Positions 52,971-60,951 of a DNA stretch of 64,000 nucleotides are shown piece by piece; the first letter of the stretch is position 1, and each line of letters begins with the position of its first letter. The notes under the pieces are model-generated. The model searched no databases. It worked only from the letters and a program-made list of their open reading frames with translations, and was not told the DNA's origin. This stretch comes from Sphingomonas lenta. Lineage in GTDB: Bacteria; Pseudomonadota; Alphaproteobacteria; Sphingomonadales; Sphingomonadaceae. The DNA lies in NCBI RefSeq assembly GCF_002288825.1, contig NZ_NSLI01000003.1, positions 310,001 to 374,000 on the forward strand. The letters run 5' to 3'. Made by a program: the position numbers and the translations under genes.

Positions 52971-53066
52971 CGTCATGCCGGACTTGTTCCGGCATCCATC
53001 GTCGTACGCGCGCTCCGGCCGGATCGTTCGCACCACGATGGACCCCGGAACAAGTCCGGGGTGACG
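52971..53066. repeat. REPIN-like inverted repeat element, copy 3, with compensatory arm change
   Basis: Arms 52971-53001 and 53036-53066. The right arm equals those of copies 1 and 2. The left arm carries TGCCGGACTTGTTCCGGCA instead of CCCCGGACTTGTTCCGGGG: two bases changed on each side of the small hairpin so that pairing is kept. The centre is 34 bases, shorter than in the other copies. Confidence 0.85.
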
Positions 53067-53078
53067 AAGGGGGTAGGG

Positions 53079-54302
53079 TCAGAGCCCGCGGAGCGCCTCC
53101 ACGAGCCGGTCCACCTCGTCCGCGCTGTTGTAGTGGCACAATCCCACCCGCACGAGCCCGCCCGCTTGCTCCAGTCCCAGCCGCCGGATCACCTCGACGG
53201 CGTAGAAATGGCCCGACCAGGCGAAGATGTCCCGCTTGGCCAGGTGCGCGGCGACCGCGTCGGGGCGATACCCTTCGATCGTGAACGAGAAGGTCGGCAC
53301 GCGCCCTTCGACTCCCGGCGGCCCCCACAGCTTGAGCCCCGGCACCCTCGCCAGACCGTCGAGCAGCCGCCGGCTCAGGTCGCGCTCATAGTCCGCGATC
53401 GCCCGCATCGCGGCTAGCAGCCGCTCGCGCCGCCCATTGTTGCGCGGCGCGACTTCCTCACCCAGCCACTCCAGATACTCGATCGTGCCCAGTACGCCCG
53501 CTTGGCTTTCGAAGGAAGGCGTCCCCGTCTCGAACCGGTGCGCGGGCGGATCGATCGAGGCGGGGCGCACCTTGTACGCCTCCAGCCGCGCCATGACGTC
53601 GGCGCGTCCCCAGAGCACGCCCTGGTGCGGCCCGAACAGCTTATAGGGCGAGCAGGCCAGCATGTCGCAGCCCAGCTCGCGCACGTCGACGGGCAGGTGC
53701 GGCGCCAGCTGCACCGCGTCCACGAACACCAGCGCCGACGAGTTGGCGCGAACAATCCGGACCACCTCCGCCACGTCGTTGACGGTGCCCAGCGCGTTGC
53801 TCGCCCCGCCCACCGCGACGAGCCGCGTCCTGTCGGATAAAAGCCCCGGCAGCTCGTCCAGCCGCAACCGCCCGTCCGCCGGATCGAAGTCGAGCCAGCG
53901 CACCGTCATGCCCCGGTCCGCCGCGACGGCGAGCCACGGTGCCACGTTCGCGTCGTGGTCGAGCCGCGTCACGACCAGCTCGTCGCCCTCGCGCCACTCG
54001 CGCGCCAGCGCACGGCTCACGGCAAGGGTCAGCGACGTCATGTTCTGCCCGAACGCGATCTCGCCCGGGTCGCCGCCGAGCAGGTCGGCCATCGCCGCGT
54101 GCGCCTCCTCGGCCAGCGCGTCCGTGTCGCGGCTCGTCGCGAACACCCCGCCCGAGTTGGCCGTGCCCGTCTCCAGGTGCTCGACCATGCGCGCGATCGC
54201 TTGCGCGCAGACCTGCGTGCCGCCCGGCGCGTCGAAATAGACGCGGTCGGGCACGGACAGGGCGGGGAAGCAGGCGCGGACGGCGTCGATCGGGAAAGGC
54301 AT
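53079..54302 (-). CDS. Cysteine desulfurase-like class V aminotransferase
   Basis: A 407-residue PLP enzyme. YFDAPGGTQV at the N-terminus, FGQNMTSLTLAVSR for phosphate binding, LVFVDAVQLAPH for the Asp/Gln cofactor contacts, and Schiff-base Lys221 in CSPYKLFGPHQG; the C-terminal FAWSGHFYAVEVIRRLG is typical of the cysteine-desulfurase-like subfamily (not IscS/SufS). The active-site Cys loop of true desulfurases is not evident. No isc/suf genes nearby, so it may be a lyase or transaminase. Confidence 0.85.
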   Translation of the reverse strand: MPFPIDAVRACFPALSVPDRVYFDAPGGTQVCAQAIARMVEHLETGTANSGGVFATSRDTDALAEEAHAAMADLLGGDPGEIAFGQNMTSLTLAVSRALAREWREGDELVVTRLDHDANVAPWLAVAADRGMTVRWLDFDPADGRLRLDELPGLLSDRTRLVAVGGASNALGTVNDVAEVVRIVRANSSALVFVDAVQLAPHLPVDVRELGCDMLACSPYKLFGPHQGVLWGRADVMARLEAYKVRPASIDPPAHRFETGTPSFESQAGVLGTIEYLEWLGEEVAPRNNGRRERLLAAMRAIADYERDLSRRLLDGLARVPGLKLWGPPGVEGRVPTFSFTIEGYRPDAVAAHLAKRDIFAWSGHFYAVEVIRRLGLEQAGGLVRVGLCHYNSADEVDRLVEALRGL

Positions 54303-54403
54303 AGCCGCCCTATGCCGCCGCCCACCCGTGCCCGCCAGTACCCGTTGCGGCCGGCGCGCGCGCGGCTATCGTGCGCCGCGACCTAGTCGGGAGACCCCTC
54401 ATC

Positions 54404-57238
54404 GTGACCAAGACCGCGCGCCGCCTCCTCGCCGTCCTGCTGCTCGGCGCCGCGGCGCAGCCCGTCGCGGCGCAGCAGGCGCCCGCGGCCATCGCCGTAC
54501 CGCCGCTCGCCTTCACCGAGCGCACGCTGCCCAACGGCCTCAAGGTCATCGCCATGCGCGACACGACCACGCCCAACGTCACCGTGCAGGTCTGGTACGA
54601 CGTCGGCTCCAAGCACGACCCCGAGGGCCGCTCCGGCTTCGCGCACCTGTTCGAGCACATCCTGTCGCGCAAGACGGTGAACATGCCCTACAACATGATC
54701 AACCGGCTGACGGAGAATGTGGGCGGGCAGCGCAACGCGTCCACCTGGTTCGACCGCACCAACTATTACGAGATCGTTCCCGCTCAATACCTCGAGACGA
54801 TGCTCTGGACGCATGCCGAGCGCATGGCGCGGCCCGTGGTCGACGCCGAGGTGTTCGAGACCGAGCGCAACGTCGTGAAGGAGGAGTTCCGCCAGCGCGT
54901 GCTCGCGCCGCCCTACGGCCGCCTCAGGCTCGTGATGGACGAGAACAGCTACGACACGCTCCCCAACCGCCGGCCGGGCATCGGCAGCCTGGAGCAGCTG
55001 GACGCCGCCACGCTCGCTGACGCGCGCGCGTTCCACGAGGCCTATTACGGCCCGGACACGGCGACGCTGATCGTGTCGGGCAATTTCGAGCCCGCGCAGC
55101 TGAACGCGCTGGTGGACAAGTACTTCGCCAGCATCCCGCGCCGCGCGAAGGCGATCCCGCTCACCATCACCGCGACCGAGAAGCCGCGCACCGGCCCCCG
55201 CGCGGTCACCGCCTACGCGCCCAACGTGCCGCTGCCGCTGGTGGCCAGCACGTGGCGCGTGCCGGGGTCGTCGCACCCCGACATGGCGGCGCTGGAGGTG
55301 CTGGACGCGATCCTGGCGACGGGCGACAGCTCGCGGCTGAAGCGCGCGCTGGTGTACGACAAGCAGATCGCGACCGCCGCGCAGACGCAGCTGTCGGACG
55401 TGGAGGACGGCGGCTTCTTCGCACCCACCGTGACGCTCGCCGGCGGCCGTTCGGTCGAGGAGGCGGAGGCGGTGCTCGCCCAGGAGATGGCGCGCGTCCG
55501 CGAGCAGCCTGTCACCGCCGCCGAGCTCGCCGAGGCCAAGAACGAGATCCAGGCGGCGGCGTTGCGCGAGCGCGAGACGTTCAGCGGCCGCGCCTTCGCG
55601 CTCGGCGAGGCGCTGGTGCGGACGGGCGATCCCCGCGCGCTCGACAAGCGCCTGGCGGCCGTGCGCCGCGTCACCGCCGCCGACGTGCAACGCGTGGCGC
55701 GCCGGTACCTCGCCCCCGAGAAGCGCGTCGACATCCGCTACCTCGATGAGAAGCAGCGGCCGGCGGGCCAAGCCGACGATTGGGCGAACCCCACGCCCAT
55801 GCCGCGCTGGTCCTCGCCGCCGCCCGCCACACGTACCCCGCTCGCGTTGGCACCCGAAGGGCAGCGCCAGCAGCCGCCCGGCCCCGCCGCCGCCGTGCCG
55901 ACCACGCCGCCGACCATGGCCGAGACGCGGTTGGCGAACGGGATGCAGGTCGTCACCGCGCGCACGGGGCAGGTGCCTGTCGCGACCATGGCGCTGGTGT
56001 TCACCGGCGGCTCCGCGACCGAGCCGCGCGCCCGCGCGGGGCTCGCAGGGCTGACGGCGGAGGTCGCGACCAAGGGCACCGCGACGCGCTCGGCGGAAGC
56101 GCTCGCGGCCGAGATGGAGCGGCTAGGCGCGGAGCTCGACGCGTCTGTAGGGCCGGACGGCACGGTGCTGAGCGTCACCGCGCCCGTTGCCACGCTGGAA
56201 CAGGCGGGCGCGATCCTCGCCGACGTGGCGCGCAACGCCGCCTTCCCACAAGGGGAGTTCGACCGCGAGCGCCGCCAGTCGCTCGACGAGCTGTCGGTAG
56301 CGCTCAAGAACCCGGGCGCGCTCGCCGCGATGGCGATGCAGCCCGTGGCGTTCGGGAGCGCACCCTATGGCGCGGTGCCGACGCCCGCCACGATCGGCGC
56401 GCTCACCCGCGACGAGCTCGCCGCCTACGCCAAGCAGTGGTGGCGGCCCGACCTCGCCACGCTGGTCGTGACGGGCGGCGTCGACCCGGCCGTGGCGGCG
56501 CGGACGGCCGAGCGGCTGTTCGCCGGCTGGCAAGCAGAGGGTGCCGCACCTGTGCTTCCTGCCGCGCCGGCGGGTCGGGCGGGGAAGGGCCGCGTCGTCG
56601 TGATCGACATGCCGGGCGCGGGGCAAGCGGCGGTGCTGGCGGGCGTGCGCACGCTCGACCGGCGCGACCCGGCCTATCCCGACCTGACGGTGGCGAACGC
56701 GGTGCTCGGCGCGGGTTCGAACGGGCGCTTGTTCCAGGAGGTGCGCGTCAAGCGCGCCCTGTCCTACGGCTCGTACAGCCAGCTCGCCGCGCGCGCCGAC
56801 GACAGCCTGCTGGTCGCTCAGGCGCAGACCAAGAACGAGAGCGCGCCCGACGTGGTCGGCATCCTGATGACGGAGATCGACCGCCTCGCCGCCGAGCCGC
56901 TGGACGCGGAGACGATCGCGCAGCGCAAGGCGTTCCTGACGGGCGGCCTCGGCCGTCAGGCGGAGACGAGCCAGGGCTTCGCGGCCACAATCGCCGGGCT
57001 GGTGCAGCAGGGCCTGCCCGCGGGCGAGGCGGCGCGGCTCATTGAACGGATCGAGGCGGTCACGCCCGAGCGCGCGTCCGCGGCGGCGCGGGCGAACCTC
57101 CGGCACGACGCGGCCAGCGTGGTCGTGGTGGGCGACGCCAAGCTGTTCGTCGACAAGCTGCGTGCCGCTTACCCGCAGCTGGAGGTGATCCCTGCCGCAC
57201 AGCTCGACCTCGCCGGCGCGCAGCTCGTGAGCCGATGA
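54404..57238 (+). CDS. M16 family zinc metallopeptidase (two-repeat, pitrilysin-like)
   Basis: A 944-residue secreted or periplasmic peptidase. Signal peptide RLLAVLLLGAAAQPVAAQQ. The first half has the inverted zinc motif HLFEH (His81, Glu84, His85) and a downstream EERNVVKEEF-like Glu (ETERNVVKEEFRQR). The second half from about residue 500 repeats the fold (GSATEPRARAGLAGLTAEVA) but lacks HxxEH, so only the first is catalytic, as is usual for fused M16 proteins. GTG at 54404 with a GGGAG site is preferred over GTG at 54371. The stop overlaps the next ATG. Confidence 0.9.
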   Translation: MTKTARRLLAVLLLGAAAQPVAAQQAPAAIAVPPLAFTERTLPNGLKVIAMRDTTTPNVTVQVWYDVGSKHDPEGRSGFAHLFEHILSRKTVNMPYNMINRLTENVGGQRNASTWFDRTNYYEIVPAQYLETMLWTHAERMARPVVDAEVFETERNVVKEEFRQRVLAPPYGRLRLVMDENSYDTLPNRRPGIGSLEQLDAATLADARAFHEAYYGPDTATLIVSGNFEPAQLNALVDKYFASIPRRAKAIPLTITATEKPRTGPRAVTAYAPNVPLPLVASTWRVPGSSHPDMAALEVLDAILATGDSSRLKRALVYDKQIATAAQTQLSDVEDGGFFAPTVTLAGGRSVEEAEAVLAQEMARVREQPVTAAELAEAKNEIQAAALRERETFSGRAFALGEALVRTGDPRALDKRLAAVRRVTAADVQRVARRYLAPEKRVDIRYLDEKQRPAGQADDWANPTPMPRWSSPPPATRTPLALAPEGQRQQPPGPAAAVPTTPPTMAETRLANGMQVVTARTGQVPVATMALVFTGGSATEPRARAGLAGLTAEVATKGTATRSAEALAAEMERLGAELDASVGPDGTVLSVTAPVATLEQAGAILADVARNAAFPQGEFDRERRQSLDELSVALKNPGALAAMAMQPVAFGSAPYGAVPTPATIGALTRDELAAYAKQWWRPDLATLVVTGGVDPAVAARTAERLFAGWQAEGAAPVLPAAPAGRAGKGRVVVIDMPGAGQAAVLAGVRTLDRRDPAYPDLTVANAVLGAGSNGRLFQEVRVKRALSYGSYSQLAARADDSLLVAQAQTKNESAPDVVGILMTEIDRLAAEPLDAETIAQRKAFLTGGLGRQAETSQGFAATIAGLVQQGLPAGEAARLIERIEAVTPERASAAARANLRHDAASVVVVGDAKLFVDKLRAAYPQLEVIPAAQLDLAGAQLVSR

Positions 57239-58263
57239 TCCGCGTTGGGCTGATCGGCTACGGTCTCGCCGGGTCCGCCTTCCACGCGCCGCTCGTCGCG
57301 GCCGAGCCGCGGATGCGGCTGGCGGCGGTGGCGAGCTCGCGGCCGGACGCGGTGCGCGCCGCGCTGCCTGACGTGGCGGTCGTGGCGGATGCGGATGCGC
57401 TGGTCGCCGATCCGTCGGTCGACCTCGTCGTGGTCGCCACGCCCAACCAGCTCCACGCGCCGCTCGCGCGCGCCACGCTGGAGACGGGTAAGCACGTCGT
57501 CGTCGACAAGCCGTTCGTCACCGACCCGGCCGAGGGCGAGGCGCTGATCGACCTCGCCCGCGAGCGGGGTCGCGTGCTCAGCGTGTTCCACAACCGGCGC
57601 TGGGATGGCGACTTCCTCACCGTCGAGAAGCTGGTGCGCGCGGGCGTGCTGGGCGACGTCATGCTGGCCGAGTTCTGCTGGGACCGCTTCCGCCCTGACA
57701 TCAAGCGGGGCTGGCGCGAGCAGCCCGGCGACGGTGCGGGCCTGCTCGCCGATTTGGGTCCGCACCTCGTCGACCAGGCGTTCCGCCTGTTCGGGCCTCC
57801 GCAGGCGGTGCGGGGCGACGTCGCCGCGCAGCGCGGCCAAGCGGCGGTGGACGACTGGTTCGACCTGACGCTCTTCTACGGGCGGACCCGCGTGCGCCTG
57901 TCCGCCTCCACGCTCGTCGCCGATCCGCGTCCGCGCTTCGCGTTGCACGGCACGAAGGGCGGGTTCGTGAAGTACGGCATCGACCCGCAGGAGGCCCGTT
58001 TACGCGCGGGCGGGTCGATCAGCGCGCCCGGCTTTGGCGAGGACGGGGACGACCTGCGCGGCCGCCTCACGATCGGCGACGCCGCGCCGGAGCGCGTGCC
58101 GACCGAGCGCGGCGATTGGCGGCGCTTCTACGCGGGCGTCGCGGACGCGATCCTCGACGGCGCACCGCCGCCCGTCGATCCGGCCGAGGCGCTGGCGGGC
58201 CTGCGCCTCCTCGAACTGGCGCGGCGCAGCGCCGCCGAGGGTCGCACGCTCCCGCTCGGCTGA
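57235..58263 (+). CDS. Gfo/Idh/MocA family oxidoreductase
   Basis: A 342-residue NAD(P)-dependent dehydrogenase. Rossmann start VGLIGYGLAGSAFHAPL, conserved VVVATPNQLHAPLA and VVVDKPFVTDPAEGE, and the substrate domain with LLADLGPHLVDQAFRLFG. Resembles the YdgJ/scyllo-inositol-dehydrogenase-like branch. ATG overlaps the M16 stop, though the two functions seem unrelated. Cytosolic. Confidence 0.9.
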   Translation: MIRVGLIGYGLAGSAFHAPLVAAEPRMRLAAVASSRPDAVRAALPDVAVVADADALVADPSVDLVVVATPNQLHAPLARATLETGKHVVVDKPFVTDPAEGEALIDLARERGRVLSVFHNRRWDGDFLTVEKLVRAGVLGDVMLAEFCWDRFRPDIKRGWREQPGDGAGLLADLGPHLVDQAFRLFGPPQAVRGDVAAQRGQAAVDDWFDLTLFYGRTRVRLSASTLVADPRPRFALHGTKGGFVKYGIDPQEARLRAGGSISAPGFGEDGDDLRGRLTIGDAAPERVPTERGDWRRFYAGVADAILDGAPPPVDPAEALAGLRLLELARRSAAEGRTLPLG

Positions 58264-58328
58264 GGTCGTTACGGGAACGAAGGCGCGCCGGCGCGGTTCG
58301 AGGGCCCGACACCTCAGGAGAAGAGCCG

Positions 58329-60803
58329 ATGCCGAGCGCCGACGGGGCGAAGCCGCTGGTCGTCATCACGGGCGCGGCGGGCAATATCGGCCGCTCGCTC
58401 GCGAAGGCATTGGCCGACCGCTATCGCGTCGTCGGCCTCGACGTGACCGATACGGGCACCGACTTCCCGCTGATCGAAGTCGACCTGACGAAGGACGAGT
58501 CGGTCTCCGTGGCGCTCGCGCGGCTCCGCGAGGAGCACGGGTCGCGGATCGCCAGCGTGATCCACCTGGCCGCGTTCTTTGACTTCACGGGCGAGGACAA
58601 GCCGCAGTACCGCGCCGTCAACGTCGAGGGCACGCGCCGTCTGCTACGCGCGCTCCAGCCGCTCGAGGTCGAGCAGTTCCTCTATTCCAGCACCATGCTC
58701 GTCCACCGGCCCGGCAAGCCCGGCGAGGCGATCGACGAGTACCAGCCGATCGAGCCCGGCTGGGCCTATCCGAAGTCCAAGGCCGAGGCCGAGCAGGTCA
58801 TCGCGCAAGAGCACGGGCGCATCCCCTACGTCCTGCTGCGGCTCGCGGGGCTGTACGACGAGGAGACCTCCGTCCCCACGCTCGCCAACCAGATCGCGCG
58901 CATCTACGAGCGCGACTTCCAGAGCCATCTCTACTCGGGCGACGTCCGCGCGGGGCAGGCGATGATCCACCGCGAGGACATGATCGACGCGTTCGTCCGC
59001 GCCGTCGACCGCCGCGCGGACCTGCCGCCCGACGCCGCCATCCTGGTCGGCGAGCGCGAGGCGATCGGTTACGACGACCTGCAGGACCGGCTGGGCAAGC
59101 TCATCCATGGGGAGGAGGATTGGGAGACGATCCGCGTCCCCGCGCCCGTCGCGGCGGTAGGCGCCTGGGCGCAGCTCAAGGCCGAGCCGATCGTCCCCGA
59201 CGCGCTGGACGAGGGCGAGAAGCCGTTTATCCGCCCGTTCATGACGCGCATGGCGAGCGACCACTACGCGCTCAGGATCGAACGCGCCGAGAGCTGGCTC
59301 GGCTGGCGGCCGCGGCACCGGCTCTCCGACACGCTGCCCGCGACCGTGAAGCGGCTGAAGCGCGACCCGCTCGCCTGGTACAAGGCGAACAAGCTCAATC
59401 CGCCCGACTGGATGGAGGACGCCGCGGTAGCGGGCGAGAACCCGGAAGCGCTGCGTCGGGCCCATGAGGAGCGGTATCGCGCCCAGCACCGCGACACGCG
59501 CTGGGCGCATTTCGCGAACATCGGCTTGGGCGCCTGGATCCTGACGCAACCGGTGATGATCGAGGTGCGCGAGCCCTGGCTGTTCTGGTCGGAGATCGTG
59601 CTGGGCGCCGCGCTGATGGTGACCGCGTCCCTGTCCTTGAGCTGGCGGCTCGGCTGGGCGCGCTGGGCGACCGCCGGCGTGGCGGCGCTCATCATGGCGG
59701 TGCCCTTCGTCTTCTGGACCCGGAACCCCGCCGCCTTCCTGTCCGACACGATCGTCGGCCTCATGGCGTTCGGCTTCGCGATCTGCACCAAGCCGGAGGT
59801 CGGCCCGACGCCGCTCGCGGCGCTGACCGGCCCCACCACGCCGCCCGGATGGAGCTACAACCCGTCCAGCTGGACGCAGCGCATGCCGATCATCCTGCTC
59901 GCGCTCGTGGGTCTGCTGGTGAGCCGCTACCTGTCCAACTACCAGCTCGAGCAGATCGAGAACGTGTGGGAGCCCTTCTTCCCCGGCTCCGCCGCCGACC
60001 CGCAGAACGGGACGGAGGAGGTGATCACCTCCAGCGTGTCCGAGGCGTTCCCGGTGCCCGACGCGGCGCTGGGCGGCTACACCTACGCGCTCGAGATCCT
60101 GACGGGCATCGTCGGTACGCAGCGGCGCTGGCGCACCATGCCGTGGCTCGTCGTGCTGTTCGGCCTGATGATCGCGCCGCTCGGTATCACGTCGATCTTC
60201 TTCATCATCATCCAGCCCATCGTGATCGGCACCTGGGCGACGCTGACGCTGATCGCGGCGGCGGCCATGCTGATCCAGGTGCCCTTCAGCCTCGACGAGC
60301 TGCTCGCCACCATCCAGTTCATCCGCCGGCGGGCGAGGGCGGGGCGGCCCTGGCTGCGCGTGTTCCTGTTCGGCGACACGGACGAGGGGACACGCGACCA
60401 GCCGGCGGACGAGTTCGACCGGGGCCCCGGCGCGGTGTTCCGCGACATGTGGACGGGCGGCGTCAGCCTGCCCTGGAATCTGGCGCTCGCGGCGCTGGCC
60501 GCGGCGATGCTCCTGTTCACGCGGCTGACCTTCGGGGCGGAAGGGCTGATGGCGGACCTCGACCACCTGATCGGCTCGCTCGCGCTGACGGTGATCTCGA
60601 TCGCGGTCGCCGAGGTCGCGCGGCCAGCGCGCTTCCTGCTCGTTCCGCTGGGGTTGGCGCTGTTCGCGACGCCGTTCATCGCTGGAGCGGGCACCGGCCA
60701 CATGATCGCCAGCATCGCGGTCGGGGCCGCGCTGATCGCGCTAAGCCTGCGTCGCGGCGCGATACGGAACCGTTACGACCGCTGGAACAAGTATCTGATC
60801 TGA
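58329..60803 (+). CDS. NAD-epimerase / SPW / cysteine-less VKOR-like membrane fusion protein
   Basis: An 824-residue fusion. Residues 1-350: extended SDR epimerase domain with TGAAGNIG (14-21) and YPKSK (Tyr147, Lys151). Residues about 385-480: four membrane helices with ANIGLGAWILTQPVM, like SPW-repeat proteins. Residues about 505-690: a VKOR-like helical bundle (LGGYTYALEILTGIVGTQRR, then QPIVIGTWATLTLIAAAAML). True VKOR proteins have WCTLCL at this point; here both Cys are replaced (Ala637, Thr640). Residues 710-824 hold further helices. The membrane part probably works without thiol chemistry. ATG at 58329 behind an AGGAGAAGAG site. Confidence 0.82.
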   Translation: MPSADGAKPLVVITGAAGNIGRSLAKALADRYRVVGLDVTDTGTDFPLIEVDLTKDESVSVALARLREEHGSRIASVIHLAAFFDFTGEDKPQYRAVNVEGTRRLLRALQPLEVEQFLYSSTMLVHRPGKPGEAIDEYQPIEPGWAYPKSKAEAEQVIAQEHGRIPYVLLRLAGLYDEETSVPTLANQIARIYERDFQSHLYSGDVRAGQAMIHREDMIDAFVRAVDRRADLPPDAAILVGEREAIGYDDLQDRLGKLIHGEEDWETIRVPAPVAAVGAWAQLKAEPIVPDALDEGEKPFIRPFMTRMASDHYALRIERAESWLGWRPRHRLSDTLPATVKRLKRDPLAWYKANKLNPPDWMEDAAVAGENPEALRRAHEERYRAQHRDTRWAHFANIGLGAWILTQPVMIEVREPWLFWSEIVLGAALMVTASLSLSWRLGWARWATAGVAALIMAVPFVFWTRNPAAFLSDTIVGLMAFGFAICTKPEVGPTPLAALTGPTTPPGWSYNPSSWTQRMPIILLALVGLLVSRYLSNYQLEQIENVWEPFFPGSAADPQNGTEEVITSSVSEAFPVPDAALGGYTYALEILTGIVGTQRRWRTMPWLVVLFGLMIAPLGITSIFFIIIQPIVIGTWATLTLIAAAAMLIQVPFSLDELLATIQFIRRRARAGRPWLRVFLFGDTDEGTRDQPADEFDRGPGAVFRDMWTGGVSLPWNLALAALAAAMLLFTRLTFGAEGLMADLDHLIGSLALTVISIAVAEVARPARFLLVPLGLALFATPFIAGAGTGHMIASIAVGAALIALSLRRGAIRNRYDRWNKYLI

Positions 60804-60951
60804 CCGCCGGGGCCGGGCGGCGCGCTCGTCGCGCCGATCGCGGCTTTCGTCGCCCGCTCCGCCGCCTCGTCGCCCCGCCCGTCGCAGGCCGCGGGACAAG
60901 CGGCCGGCCGCCCTCCCATCGCCCCGCCCGTTCACAGGAAGGAGCGAAGCG

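Noticed and set aside
7263..53066. Possible CRISPR array from the recurring CCCCGGACTTG sequence
   Set aside because: Only paired inverted copies at three distant places, with no regular direct repeats, spacers or cas genes.
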